From: Arthrobacter sp. OV608
GTDB taxonomy: Bacteria > Actinomycetota > Actinomycetes > Actinomycetales > Micrococcaceae
Length of the DNA: 64,000 nt
Direction: 5' to 3'
Assembly: GCA_900110595.1 (NCBI GenBank)
Contig: FOEZ01000005.1
Coordinates: 1-64,000, forward strand
Shown: piece by piece, positions 45,690-55,859 of the stretch
Numbering within the stretch: position 1 is the first letter of the stretch
Layout of the letters: each line of letters begins with the position of its first letter
Translations under genes and position numbers: made by a program
Notes under the pieces: generated by a model
Told to the model about the DNA's origin: nothing
Database searches by the model: none
Seen by the model: the letters and a program-made list of their open reading frames with translations, nothing else

Positions 45690-46199
45690 ATGAAGCCGAT
45701 CATCCTTCTCGACATCGACGGAGTGCTGAACCCGAAGGTCCGCCCCAGTGACAGCGACAGCCGGGGCCCGCAACTGTCGGATGGGAAAGTGGCGCTCGTG
45801 CGGCGGCTCGCTACCAAGGGCCGGCTCGCCTGGGTATCGACCTCACCCACTGATGTCGTGGCCGGGCTGGAGGAGCAGCTGCAGCTCGAAGTGGAGCCGC
45901 TGCGCGTGCCCCTGGCGATGAAGGAGAGTGACGTTGACGAGCCAACTCCGAAGCTCCGGTCCGTCGCACGGTGGCTGGACCGGATGGACGCCGCGGGGGA
46001 GGCCGACTGGGACGCGGTCGTATGGATTGACGACGTCCTCGGGCCGGACGTGCACGAATGGGCCCACAACTACGCCAAGCCAGTCCTTCTGGAGAAGCCG
46101 AGCCCTGACCAGGGGCTGGTGGAGGCGCATGTCGTGGCAGTCCAGGTCTTCATTGATGACCAAGGGGGTTGGAGGTCAGGACGCCGTGCGCTGACATAG
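45690..46199 (+). CDS. HAD-superfamily-like protein
   Basis: A 169-residue protein that begins with the HAD phosphoaspartate motif LLDIDGVLNP (DxDGV). It has a later motif VVWIDDVLGPDVHEWA in the place of the fourth HAD motif (DD) and WVSTSP as the second. No cap domain is evident. Such short HAD-like proteins with DIDGVLNP are common in actinobacteria and of unknown substrate. Confidence 0.82.
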   Translation: MKPIILLDIDGVLNPKVRPSDSDSRGPQLSDGKVALVRRLATKGRLAWVSTSPTDVVAGLEEQLQLEVEPLRVPLAMKESDVDEPTPKLRSVARWLDRMDAAGEADWDAVVWIDDVLGPDVHEWAHNYAKPVLLEKPSPDQGLVEAHVVAVQVFIDDQGGWRSGRRALT

Positions 46200-46251
46200 G
46201 CGTGGGGCGAGGTACTCCGCCACCATTCGCCTGACAGCCGCCGCGGATCCG

Positions 46252-47286
46252 TCAGACCAGCCAGCGCCACCAGCGTGGCTGCTCCGGTTCCGGCGTCGGT
46301 TCTGGTTCCGGCTCCTCGCCCAAGGCCAGCGCCGCCTCGACAATGTCGTCGGCGGTGAGCGTCATGACGGCCTCACGATCGAGCGCATCGAGACTTTGGT
46401 CCTTGTCGAGGGACAGCCGCAGCGCCTGGCGGTTGAGCGCCTGCTCGAACAGCGTGCGCGCGAACCGTGCGTTGCCGGAGTCCTCGCCTGCGTGGAGACC
46501 GGTGAAGATGCGGCGCAGCACCTGGTCGGCACCCGGCTCCAGTATGTACTCGTGCTGAGCCAGCATCTGCTGGAAGATCGTCTGGAGTGCGTCGACGGAG
46601 TAGTCGGGGAATGTAATCTCGCGGGCGAACCGGGAGCGCAGCCCGGGGTTCGAAAGCAAGAAGGACTCCATCAGCCGCGGGTACCCGGCCACGATCACGA
46701 CCAGGCGGTGACGGTGGTCCTCCATCCGCTTGAGCAGAACCTCGATCGCCTCGGGGCCGAAGTCCATCCGGCCGTCCTCCGGGGACAGCGCGTAGGCCTC
46801 GTCGATGAACAGGACGCCGTCCAGCGCTCGCCGGATCACCCGGTCCGTCTTGATGGCGGTCGCTCCGACGTACTGCCCCACCAGGCCCGAGCGGTCGACT
46901 TCGACCAGATGGCCTTTCTGCAGCAGACCAACCGCGCGGTACATCTCGGCCAGGAGCCGCGCCACGGTGGTCTTGCCCGTGCCCGGGTTTCCGAGGAACA
47001 CCAGATGCTGTGATGTGGCCACCTCAGGCAGGCCGTGCGCCTTACGGCGGGCCTGGACCTGGAGCAGTGCAACGAGGGCCCGCACCTGTTCCTTCACGGT
47101 CTCCAGTCCGACCAGCGCATCGAGGTCGGCCTGCACTTCGGACAGCGGCCGGGCCGGCCCGGGCCGCGCGCCGATGAGATCGCCGACCAGGTCGTCGACA
47201 CGCTCCGATGTGGGCAGCTTGAGCTGATCGGCCAGGTGTCCGATTGTTTCGCGCAGGTCATCGAGCGGATGACGGCTGGGAGCCAT
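46252..47286 (-). CDS. AAA+ ATPase, CbxX/CfqX (CbbX) type
   Basis: A 344-residue single-AAA-domain protein with Walker [17 protein letters not shown], Walker [12 protein letters not shown], sensor VVIVAGYP and the arginine finger region [18 protein letters not shown]. This matches the CbxX/CfqX branch, known for Rubisco remodelling and for the ATPases of type VII secretion. No Rubisco or ESX genes are near, so it acts on some other partner. The C-terminus ends in a Pro/Glu repeat ([20 protein letters not shown]). The start at 47286 has no strong binding site. Confidence 0.88.
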   Translation of the reverse strand: MAPSRHPLDDLRETIGHLADQLKLPTSERVDDLVGDLIGARPGPARPLSEVQADLDALVGLETVKEQVRALVALLQVQARRKAHGLPEVATSQHLVFLGNPGTGKTTVARLLAEMYRAVGLLQKGHLVEVDRSGLVGQYVGATAIKTDRVIRRALDGVLFIDEAYALSPEDGRMDFGPEAIEVLLKRMEDHRHRLVVIVAGYPRLMESFLLSNPGLRSRFAREITFPDYSVDALQTIFQQMLAQHEYILEPGADQVLRRIFTGLHAGEDSGNARFARTLFEQALNRQALRLSLDKDQSLDALDREAVMTLTADDIVEAALALGEEPEPEPTPEPEQPRWWRWLV

Positions 47287-47523
47287 GCATCCACTGTAGT
47301 ACTCGATTCCCAGCCCGGGGTGGGGTTGGCCTCACCAGTATCAACTCCCTCCTGGCCCTAGGCCAGGGCACGCACTCCCTCGCCGCGATCCTGTCAGCGC
47401 CCGGGAACGGCATGGAGGGATGACGGCTCCTGGATCTCGCCTGGAGTCTTCTATAGGTCCTGCTCGAGAAACGGGGCCTGCCCGATGATGACCAGGCCTG
47501 GACCAGATGGCACCCAGTTATGT

Positions 47524-47694
47524 CTAAGCCGCCCTTTCATCCGAGCTCTGGACCTCCACACTCTGGACTGCGCGTCTGACTTCGGCTGGCGGACGGCTTC
47601 GGGCTTTGACCAGAACAATCAGCATTGTCAGGATAGTAACCGTCCAGGCAATCGCGGCGAGGAACACCAGGCCGATTGCTACTAAGGGGTGCAT
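47524..47694 (-). CDS. small single-pass membrane protein, hypothetical
   Basis: A 56-residue open frame beginning MHPLVAIGLVFLAAIAWTVT with one strong membrane helix (residues about 4-28), then a short basic, hydrophilic tail ending in SSDERAA. No clear ribosome binding site precedes the ATG. It fits the pattern of small membrane proteins, but no family is recognised. Confidence 0.45.
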   Translation of the reverse strand: MHPLVAIGLVFLAAIAWTVTILTMLIVLVKARSRPPAEVRRAVQSVEVQSSDERAA

Positions 47695-48028
47695 GCCGAA
47701 AGTCTAGGACCGTGCCGCTTTGATTCCCGGACACAACTCGCATCATCAGAGCCGGAATTTGCCCAAGCAGGGACCAATGCTGGTGGAAAGGCGTGAGGGC
47801 ACGAAAAAGGTGCGCCCCGTTCGCTGAGCGCACCCTTTTCGATTCCCCTCGCAGCCAAATCCCCATCCGACTGCATCCATAATAAGCATGCTTAGGATTG
47901 AATTGGCAAGCCCCGAGTACCCGGGTAAAAGCATGCCAGGGGACGTAGGCGACCGTCCCGTGGCCGAGAGTCAGCCGGGGAGATCGGCGAACGTCCACGG
48001 GGAGCAGTCCTGGCACATCGGGAGACCC
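47695..48028. other. intergenic, contains a terminator
   Basis: Apart from the hairpin at 47802-47841, nothing recognisable lies between the small membrane protein and the PadR-linked gene. Confidence 0.5.
47802..47841 (-). terminator. rho-independent terminator of the PadR operon
   Basis: Read on the minus strand, GGTGCGC-(12)-GCGCACC is followed by TTTTTCG. It ends transcripts coming from the padR-like gene pair upstream. Confidence 0.75.
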
Positions 48029-48679
48029 CTACCCTGCGGCGTCGAGAGGCCGCCCGCCTTCATCAAGGGGTACGCCCCGCTCGTCGACCAGGAAGTCCTC
48101 GATGACCATGCCAGTCGTGGTGTCGATGATAACGATGGAGTTGGCTGGCCAACCCGGGTCGGGGACGAGGTTGTAGTCAGCATCCGAAATGAGCGTGCTG
48201 TTCTTCGCCCTGTTGAAAGCATCAACAATTTTGCCGGTACGGGTGTTCACGGTCACCGTTTCTTCCGGAAGGCCTTCTGCGCTTCCGTGAACAGGGGTGG
48301 AGTTCCACCAACCTTCGTAGCCGCCTATTGGACGATCTGCCACAGGCGTTCGAGCCACCGGCGTCTCATTGGAGTAGCCAGTTTGAAGGCCGACGACGGC
48401 GCCGCCGGCCAGGATCGCAGCCGCACCGGCCATGCCCAGTACTCGTTTCATGTTTTCCCCCTTTTTGATGTGCGACAGCAGCATGCCGCCGCGATGAAGC
48501 CACTCGTAGGTCCTTGCCGTTGCCGATGAGCACAGAGCTCCGAAAAGCAGCGAACCCGCGGAGATGCCAATGACCGGCCCGTCACGCAGGTCGGCCCGCC
48601 ACTGTTCCTCGCGAACTTCTCTGAACCGAACCGGGGTCAAGGCCACGGACACAGCGAGGACCGTTTCAGTGAACCTCAT
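48029..48679 (-). CDS. PadR-linked membrane/secreted protein, possibly two overlapping products
   Basis: The frame opens with ATG overlapping the padR stop (ATGA) and gives 216 residues. Residues 1-76 (RFREVREEQWRADLRDGPVI plus one membrane helix) resemble the small membrane proteins coupled to padR genes. At residue 77 a second ATG (48449-48451) stands behind AAAAAGGGGGAAAAC, a strong binding site. It begins a signal-peptide-like MKRVLGMAGAAAILAGGAVV followed by an exported beta-rich domain (VTVNTRTGKIVDAFNRAKNS, SIVIIDTTTGMVIEDF). Either a fused protein or a separately started 140-residue secreted protein is made. Confidence 0.65.
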   Translation of the reverse strand: MRFTETVLAVSVALTPVRFREVREEQWRADLRDGPVIGISAGSLLFGALCSSATARTYEWLHRGGMLLSHIKKGENMKRVLGMAGAAAILAGGAVVGLQTGYSNETPVARTPVADRPIGGYEGWWNSTPVHGSAEGLPEETVTVNTRTGKIVDAFNRAKNSTLISDADYNLVPDPGWPANSIVIIDTTTGMVIEDFLVDERGVPLDEGGRPLDAAG

Positions 48680-49011
48680 GCCCCTTGCCACTTGCCCTCG
48701 AGCGTTGCGGGCGAGGGCTTGGCCGCAGTCGTCCGGACCTTGGCCCGATGCGTGTTCACGTAGACCTGTGCCAGTGGGCGGGCTTCAGCCAGCAGCCGGT
48801 AGTAGCGCCGGCGCGGCCCCTTGCGATCCTGGGTGGAGTCCCATTCACCCTGGATCCACCCGGCAACTTCGAGTCGATCCAAAATCGGGTAGACAGTGCC
48901 GGGTTTCTTGCCGACGTCCTTCACGATCTGCAGCCCCCACACAGTGTCGGCTGACAGCAGGGCATCCAGGACCAGCGCGGTGGCGGGCGTGACACGCCCT
49001 AAGTTCTCCAT
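48676..49011 (-). CDS. PadR-family transcriptional regulator
   Basis: A 111-residue winged-HTH protein: ALVLDALLSADTVWGLQIVK, KPGTVYPILDRLEVAGWIQG, then the wing GPRRRYYRL, with the short C-terminal helix of the small PadR type. It probably responds to an antibiotic or phenolic compound and controls its own operon. The ATG has no ribosome binding site, and a palindrome sits only three bases upstream. Confidence 0.88.
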   Translation of the reverse strand: MENLGRVTPATALVLDALLSADTVWGLQIVKDVGKKPGTVYPILDRLEVAGWIQGEWDSTQDRKGPRRRYYRLLAEARPLAQVYVNTHRAKVRTTAAKPSPATLEGKWQGA

Positions 49012-49014
49012 GTG

Positions 49015-49038
49015 CTAAATCTAGCTATATAGATTTAG
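49015..49038. promoter_or_regulatory. palindromic operator CTAAATCTA / TAGATTTAG
   Basis: Perfect 9-base arms (49015-49023 and 49030-49038) around GCTATA lie immediately upstream of the padR-like gene. The AT-rich sequence probably overlaps its -10 region, so self-repression is likely. The short distance to the ATG fits a leaderless message. Confidence 0.65.
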
Positions 49039-49053
49039 AAGTCAGCTGATGTC

Positions 49054-49548
49054 TCACGGCGGGGAAGCGAGGATGTCGTGCGGCCACTCCAGGGTGAGCA
49101 CGTCGTTCAGCTCCTGATCCGAGCTGGAGACGCAGTAGGGGGTGTGGTCCGGGTTTAGCACGGCGAGGTTCACGGGGACCTTGTAGAGGCCCCAGGGCTC
49201 AATTTTGTTCGCAAGGTAGCCGGTCAGCTTCAGGTCGCTGTACTCGGGCGCATTCCAAACCCTGCAAGCATTCTGGAGGTCTTCGGGGTGAATCGCGATC
49301 CAGACTCCGAAGCGTAGTTCGTGCCCGCCCTCAAGCTTGACGGGGAGCAGAGCCCGGACGAACGGGCTGATGTAGGGGATCTGCATAAGTGTGGCCTGGT
49401 TGGGGTCCGGGTCGCTCAGCCAGCTGTCCCCGGCGCGGTGTTGTTCGGGGCTATTCAGGACCGGGTCCGGGAGCTGGAAGCGGACGTCCCTGTCGTGCGC
49501 AGTTGTAGCCCGCCCGCACATGGCACACGTGTGCTTGTTCTCAATCAT
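49054..49548 (-). CDS. DUF2199 family protein
   Basis: A 164-residue cytosolic protein beginning MIENKHTCAMCGRATTAHDR with the CxxCG pair of DUF2199, followed by LRFGVWIAIHPEDLQNACRV and a C-terminal HDILASPP. The ATG follows TTGGGGGATTA. The family is common in actinobacteria and has no known role; the Cys pair may bind metal. Confidence 0.85.
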   Translation of the reverse strand: MIENKHTCAMCGRATTAHDRDVRFQLPDPVLNSPEQHRAGDSWLSDPDPNQATLMQIPYISPFVRALLPVKLEGGHELRFGVWIAIHPEDLQNACRVWNAPEYSDLKLTGYLANKIEPWGLYKVPVNLAVLNPDHTPYCVSSSDQELNDVLTLEWPHDILASPP

Positions 49549-49732
49549 TAATCCCCCAAGTCCCAGTTTTAAAGGCGCGTCTACGTGGAGTCGGAACCGG
49601 GCGTCCCGCCGTCGGACAGGGAGCAGCGGCACGATAACCCAGCTTCCTCCGCGAGTGAATCTACGGTGACGTCGGCGCGGACTCGACCGCCGTCGTCGTT
49701 CGTTGCAGCACCCAAAGGTGGCTTGTAGATGT

Positions 49733-51874
49733 TTACAGCCCGGCCTGTTTGATCAGCTCTGTCAGCCAGGGGCGGTGGTCGCGATGGAATGCTATGCCTT
49801 CGGGCAGCCCCTGCACGGAGGGTTCGGACCCTTTGATATCGATGGTGATCCGGCCTCCGGCCATGGGCGCATTGGTGATGTGGAGGTCGCCGTATGATTC
49901 GGGAAGTGCCGGATCCATCCAGAGGCCGCCGCGGGAGATATGGGCGTCGTACCTCATCAGGCTCGTCACGAGCATGATCGGGGTGGTCGCTGCCCAGGCC
50001 TGTGGCGAGCAGGCAGTGGGATAGGGGACGGGCTCGGCGACCTGGTCACGGCTGAACCCGCAGAAGAGTTCGGGGAGGCGGCCATCGGTGTAGTCGGCCG
50101 CCTCGAACAGGGCGGTGGCGATCCGCTGCGCCTCCTCCACAAAGCCGTAGCGCATGAGCCCGGCGGCAATGATGGCGTTGTCGTGCGGCCAGACCGAGCC
50201 GTTGTGGTAGCTGGCGGGATTGTAGGCCCCCATGTCGCTGGAGAGGGTTCGAACGCCCCAGCCGCTGAACATCTCGGGGGACATCAGCCGTTCCGCTACC
50301 TGCGGTACCTTGTCCTCGTCCACGATGCCGTGCCACAGGCACTGTCCCATGTTCGATGCGCACGCGTCGACCTGCCGTTTTTCGCCGTCGAGGGCGATGG
50401 CGTAGTAGCCGCGCTCAGGCATCCAGAACTCTTCGTTGAACCTCTTCTTCAACTGGGCTGCTTCACCCGTGAGCTGGGCAGCCAAGGCCTCGTCCCCGGC
50501 GTCGAACGCCATCCAGGCCCGCGACAAAAAAGCGCTGTAGGCCAGTGCCTGGGCTTCGCAGAGGGCGATGGGGGGTTCGGCAAGCCGGCCGTCCGCGAAG
50601 TTGATGCCGTCCCAGGAGTCCTTCCAGCCCTGGTTGATAAGGCCGGAATCGTTGAGTCGCTTGTATTCGACGAACCCGTCGCCGTCTTTGTCGCCATATG
50701 ACCTGATCCAGTCCAGTGCACGGTCTGCGTGGGGCAGCAGCGCGGCGATGGTGTCCTTGGCAAAGCCCCAACGGCTCACTGAGGCCACGGCCATCACGAA
50801 CTGGGGAGTGGCGTCGACGCTGCCGTAATAGGCGGATTTTCCACCCAATGCCAGCCCGCCGGACACGCCGAGCCTGACCTCGTGCAGGATTTTCCCGGGT
50901 TCCTCCTCGCTCATCGGATCCACCACCGTGCCTTGGCGGTCGGCCAGCGTCTGCAAAGTGCCAAGAGCCAGGGAAGGGTCCACGGGCAGCGCCATTTCGG
51001 ATGCCCACAGCGCGTCCCGGCCGAAAAGGGTCATGAACCACGGCGCTCCGGCGGCCACGACAATCCGCTCCGGATGTGCAGGATCCTCGATGCGAAGCGC
51101 GCCGAGGTCGTCGTAGCTGCGCCGGAGGGTCCGCTCGATGGAGCGGTTTCCGATATGCAGTTTGGGAATCTTTGCCACCCATTCCTGGCGGCGGCGGTCG
51201 CTGGGGGACAGCTCACCGCTCAGCGGACGGACGAACGACGCCGGTCGCGCGCCGTTCGTGGTCGGCACCACCGTCAGAAGGGTGCTCCACTGACCGTGCG
51301 CTGGGATGACCGCCCGGTACGTCACGCCCTCGGTGGTCACCTCGGCGCCGCCAGCGTTGACGACGACGGCCTTCCGGACGTCCTGCCACGCGCCCCTGAT
51401 GGTCAGGGAGTCACCCTCCAGGCGGCGGGATTGTGCCCAGTGCCGTTCGACGCGCGCCTCTTTCACTTCAAAAAGATCCGCAAAGTCCGATTCGACAGTG
51501 AGCGAGACTCTGCAGTCAGCGGCCTCCGAAGAGTAGTTCCGGATGGTGATTTCCTCACGGATGCCGGCACCAACCTCCCTCAGTCTTTCCACAATCATGG
51601 GACTGTCCGCGTAACCGTCCGAACGGGGAACGCGGCCAATGAACAGGGCCCGGTAGGGTTCCTGAGTTGATGCTGTCAACGGCTCCAGGACCTGCCCGTT
51701 GACTGCCAGGTTCCAGCGCGACAGGATGCGGGTGTCCTCATGGAAAACGCCGTGCGGATGCTCCGGGTGGATGTCTCCATTCGCGGACGAAATGCAGAAG
51801 GAAGGCCCCTCCACCAAAGTGACCGTGCCGGCCCCCACCGGCCCGGCAGCCGTATCGGCATTCCATCCAGCCAT
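49733..51874 (-). CDS. glycogen-debranching-type amylo-alpha-1,6-glucosidase
   Basis: A 713-residue protein. Residues about 10-215 form the N-terminal glycogen-debranching beta domain (GVFHEDTRILSRWNLAVNGQ). Residues about 240-700 form an (alpha/alpha)6 barrel of the GH15/GH63 type: APWFMTLFGRDALWASEMAL, LINQGWKDSWDGINFADGRL, then SYHNGSVWPHDNAIIAAGLM with candidate acid residues. It starts at ATG 51872-51874 after AAAAAGGAG; a TTG eight codons upstream is less likely. It may trim branched alpha-glucans or act on sucrose/trehalose-like substrates. No glg genes are beside it. Confidence 0.88.
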   Translation of the reverse strand: MAGWNADTAAGPVGAGTVTLVEGPSFCISSANGDIHPEHPHGVFHEDTRILSRWNLAVNGQVLEPLTASTQEPYRALFIGRVPRSDGYADSPMIVERLREVGAGIREEITIRNYSSEAADCRVSLTVESDFADLFEVKEARVERHWAQSRRLEGDSLTIRGAWQDVRKAVVVNAGGAEVTTEGVTYRAVIPAHGQWSTLLTVVPTTNGARPASFVRPLSGELSPSDRRRQEWVAKIPKLHIGNRSIERTLRRSYDDLGALRIEDPAHPERIVVAAGAPWFMTLFGRDALWASEMALPVDPSLALGTLQTLADRQGTVVDPMSEEEPGKILHEVRLGVSGGLALGGKSAYYGSVDATPQFVMAVASVSRWGFAKDTIAALLPHADRALDWIRSYGDKDGDGFVEYKRLNDSGLINQGWKDSWDGINFADGRLAEPPIALCEAQALAYSAFLSRAWMAFDAGDEALAAQLTGEAAQLKKRFNEEFWMPERGYYAIALDGEKRQVDACASNMGQCLWHGIVDEDKVPQVAERLMSPEMFSGWGVRTLSSDMGAYNPASYHNGSVWPHDNAIIAAGLMRYGFVEEAQRIATALFEAADYTDGRLPELFCGFSRDQVAEPVPYPTACSPQAWAATTPIMLVTSLMRYDAHISRGGLWMDPALPESYGDLHITNAPMAGGRITIDIKGSEPSVQGLPEGIAFHRDHRPWLTELIKQAGL

Positions 51875-52105
51875 CCCGGTCTCCTTTTTGACGGCCAAAG
51901 GCAGGGGCGGTGCCCTCCGACTCTGGGCCCGCCGTCGACCGCTGCCTTACTCCAATGCAAACGACGCTACGCCTGCAGGCCTTTGGACGGTAGGAGGCAA
52001 TAGCGACAGCTGCCTACGGTTTTCGTGTTGGAGTGAGATTGGGATGGCGGTGTGCGTCGACGAGGTTCAGGGGTAGCGGGTGGCTACCGTGTCCTGTCTG
52101 AAGGG

Positions 52106-53110
<1,005 letters not shown>

Positions 53111-53878
53111 TCAGGCTTGGGAGGTGGGCATAGCCCACAGTTCGGCGATGGAGGAGCGGCGGTGACGGGTCACCATGTACGCGACGCTCTCGGCGATATC
53201 CTCGGGTTGCAGCTTCTCGGGGATGTTCTTCGCGTCGGAGACGGCGAGGTCGCTTTTGATGGTGTCGTTGTTGTGTGAGATCAGTTCTGTTTCGACGGCG
53301 CCGGGCTCGAGTAGGCCGACCCGGACGTGCTTCTTCGTGATCTCCTGGCGGAGCGCTTCGGTGAAGCCGTTCACCCCGAACTTCGTCATGTTGTACGTGG
53401 CGAAGTTCGCCCACGCCTGCCGGCCGGCGATCGAGGAGATGTTGACGATGTCCGCGACGCCGCGCAGTTCGTCGTCCGCTGCAGCGAGCAGGTGCGGCAG
53501 CGCCGCCTTCGTCATATAGAGCAGACCGTTCTGGTTGACGGCCATCATCCGCTCCCACTCGTCGACCTCCTGATCAACGACCGTTCCGAGCAGCATCAGC
53601 CCGGCGTTATTGATCAGGATGTCCAGCCGGCCGAACTGGTTTACCACCTCCGCAACGGCCTGTTCGGCCTGGCTTCGGTCCGTGATGTCGGCCGGAACGG
53701 CGTAGGCGGTGCCGCCGGCAGCCTCGATCTCGGCCACGAGTGTGTCCAGGCGGTCCTTCCGGCGGGCGACGACGGCGACCGACGCCCCCTGCTCGGCGAG
53801 GGCACGGGCCGTGGCGTCACCGATGCCGCTGCTCGCACCGGTTACCAGGGCAACAGTTCCGATCAGTTTTGCTGTCAT
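53111..53878 (-). CDS. short-chain dehydrogenase/reductase (SDR)
   Basis: Classical SDR of 255 residues with TGASSGIG, NNAG, the Ser in NISSIAG and Tyr-x3-Lys in YNMTKFG. The VARRKDRL after the second strand suggests NADP preference. The ATG at 53876-53878 follows AAAGAGAGCAACC. Its neighbours are an aldo/keto reductase downstream and an XRE/MmyB regulator upstream. Confidence 0.9.
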   Translation of the reverse strand: MTAKLIGTVALVTGASSGIGDATARALAEQGASVAVVARRKDRLDTLVAEIEAAGGTAYAVPADITDRSQAEQAVAEVVNQFGRLDILINNAGLMLLGTVVDQEVDEWERMMAVNQNGLLYMTKAALPHLLAAADDELRGVADIVNISSIAGRQAWANFATYNMTKFGVNGFTEALRQEITKKHVRVGLLEPGAVETELISHNNDTIKSDLAVSDAKNIPEKLQPEDIAESVAYMVTRHRRSSIAELWAMPTSQA

Positions 53879-54001
53879 TGGTTGCTCTCTTTTCATTGGG
53901 GTTTTGGCTGGATTTGGGCAGGCGTCAGCAGAGCCCGTACAACGTGGGTTGCCTGGCTTGCGGGGTTTGTAGTTGCTCTTATGGCGAAGGCGCTGGCATT
54001 T

Positions 54002-54975
54002 TTAGTCAGGTTCCTGTTCGGCCTTTTCCAAGGCCTGGATGGAGGGGCTGTGCCTGGGAGCGGGCGCTTTGGCGGCTTCCTCTTCTGCGTCCGTAGTGCT
54101 GGACGGTGCCGCCCAGCTGGCGAGGAATGCCAGCGCGGAGGCGGAGGCGGAGCCGGGCTCGGCGGTGAAGGTGAACAGGGTCTGGCCTTCATCGCCGAGC
54201 AGGTGGAGCGTCTCGAACTGCAGGGAAAGGTCCCCTGCCACCTTGTGGTGGAAGCGCTTGGTGCCCGTGGTGTGGATCCGGACGTCGTGACCGGCCCAGA
54301 GGGCGGCGAACTGTCCACTGCCGGTGGTGAGCTCGCCGATCAGTTCGTTCAGTGCCCGGTCGTGCGGGTTCCGGCCTGATTCCGAGCGGAGCATGGCTAC
54401 CGTGGTGGCGGCCACCGCGTTCCAGTCGGGGTACAGGTCGCCGGCGCCCGGATCGAGGAAGAGGTAGCGCGCTTGGTTCGGCAGCCTGCCTGGAAGGCCC
54501 GGGCCGAAGGACACGGTGGAGGTGAAAACGTCCGCGTACAGTGCCCGGCCCAGCAGGTTGGTGCGAGCACGTCCGAGCGGCCGTTCTGCACCAGCGCTGC
54601 CACCCCGGTCATGCAGTCCAGCAGGCGCAGCACCCCGGAGCGTACCCGTTGCTGGGCTGGTTTCCGCGGGGTCCGGCGGGTGGGGGAGTTGGCGGTCCGG
54701 GCCAGGTCCATCAGGTGGGCGTGCTCGGCCTCGTCCAGCTGAAGGGCCGAGGACACGGCTTCGAGGACTGAGTCGGAGGCGCCGCGGAGGCTGCCGCGTT
54801 CCAGCCTGGTGTAGTAGTCGGTGCTCACCCCGGCCAGTTGCGCCACTTCCTCACGCCGCAGGCCCGGAACCCGGCGCAGTTCCCCATAGCTGGGGATGCC
54901 GGCCTGGTCCGGACTGATCTTCGCGCGGCGCGAGATCAGGAATTCACGGATGTCGTCTTTTCTGTCCACAACCAT
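54002..54975 (-). pseudogene. XRE/MmyB-type regulator, frameshifted
   Basis: The N-terminal HTH (LRREEVAQLAGVSTDYYTRL) and first part of the MmyB ligand domain (GVLRLLDCMTGVAALVQNGR) lie in one frame. The rest (SFGPGLPGRLPNQARYLFLD, DVRIHTTGTKRFHHKVAGDL, LFTFTAEPGSASASALAFLA) is in another. The break is near 54563, where GCACCAACC should read with one more base to give ATNLLGRALYADVF. The C-terminal tail after FLASWAA is longer than usual. MmyB regulators usually repress an adjacent reductase gene, here the SDR. A base-call error is possible. Confidence 0.8.
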
Positions 54976-55168
54976 CACGCTACGCACCCAGGCCAGCCGG
55001 TGGCAGTGTCCATCAGACACCCCCACAAGAGGCCTATGTCTGCAGGCATACCGCCGCGGCTGACAAAGGAGCCGCCGTCCCGAAAAGATGTTGCGCTAAG
55101 CAGGGCGATTCTCGAAACTCGAGACCAGGCAGCTTTGGGCGCATCCAATATTGGGGGTTGAGTTATCA

Positions 55169-55843
55169 ATGGATATTGAACCGGAAGCCGGCGAACCCGA
55201 GGCGGGACCTTGGCAAGCCGAGTCGCTGGAGGGCTTGGTGCGGAGACTGTTGCCGGCAGCACGGCACCGTCCGAACCGGCCCTGGATTGTGGCGGTAGAT
55301 GGACGGAGCGGGTCAGGCAAGACCACCCTGGTTGAGCGCCTTCTGGCTCAAGTTCCGGATTCAGCCGCCGTCCACACGGACGATGTAGCGTGGCATCTCG
55401 CGTTTTTTGACTGGGCTGATGAACTCCGTGACGGCGTCCTCGAACCTCTGGTTAAAGGTGAGGCAGTCCATTATCGTCCGCCGGGCTGGGTGGCCCGAGA
55501 ACGTCCGGGTGCCATAGCTGTGCCCGCCGGGCGTTCGGTGGTGTGGGTGGAGGGGAGCGGATCATCACGCCGAGCGCTGTCCCACCTCATCGACGCTTCT
55601 ATCCGGGTGCAGTGTGACAATCTTGAAGCCCGACGGCGCCTCAGGGCTCGAGATGGGCAGGAAGAGGAAGAGCTGCACAGGGAGTGGGAAGAAGAAGAAA
55701 TTCCCTTCCTACTTGAAGACCGGCCATGGGAGCGGGCTGCAGTGATCGTGGCCGGAAGGCCCGCTTTGCACCACGATCCGAAAACGCAGGTAGTAACCGC
55801 GAGGGGCCCGCTAAACCTGGTGTCAACGGTGGGGGTCGTTTGA
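55169..55843 (+). CDS. P-loop kinase, uridine-kinase-like
   Basis: A 224-residue protein with Walker A VDGRSGSGKTTLVERLL and a conserved Asp pair (VHTDDVAWH) as in (d)NMP/uridine kinases. The LID-like segment has Arg residues (EARRRLRARDGQEEEELHRE WEEEE), and ALHHDPKTQVVTARGP ends the protein. The family is widespread in actinobacteria, the substrate unproved. ATG 55169 was chosen; a TTG 18 bases upstream is also possible. Confidence 0.82.
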   Translation: MDIEPEAGEPEAGPWQAESLEGLVRRLLPAARHRPNRPWIVAVDGRSGSGKTTLVERLLAQVPDSAAVHTDDVAWHLAFFDWADELRDGVLEPLVKGEAVHYRPPGWVARERPGAIAVPAGRSVVWVEGSGSSRRALSHLIDASIRVQCDNLEARRRLRARDGQEEEELHREWEEEEIPFLLEDRPWERAAVIVAGRPALHHDPKTQVVTARGPLNLVSTVGVV

Positions 55844-55859
55844 ATGGTTTGATTAGTCG

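Noticed and set aside
47310..47423. short open frame reading [20 protein letters not shown]
   Set aside because: No start codon with a binding site and no family resemblance; too short to call.
49940..50701. 253-residue open frame on the plus strand
   Set aside because: Complement of the glycogen-debranching-type glucosidase, whose motifs are clear on the minus strand.
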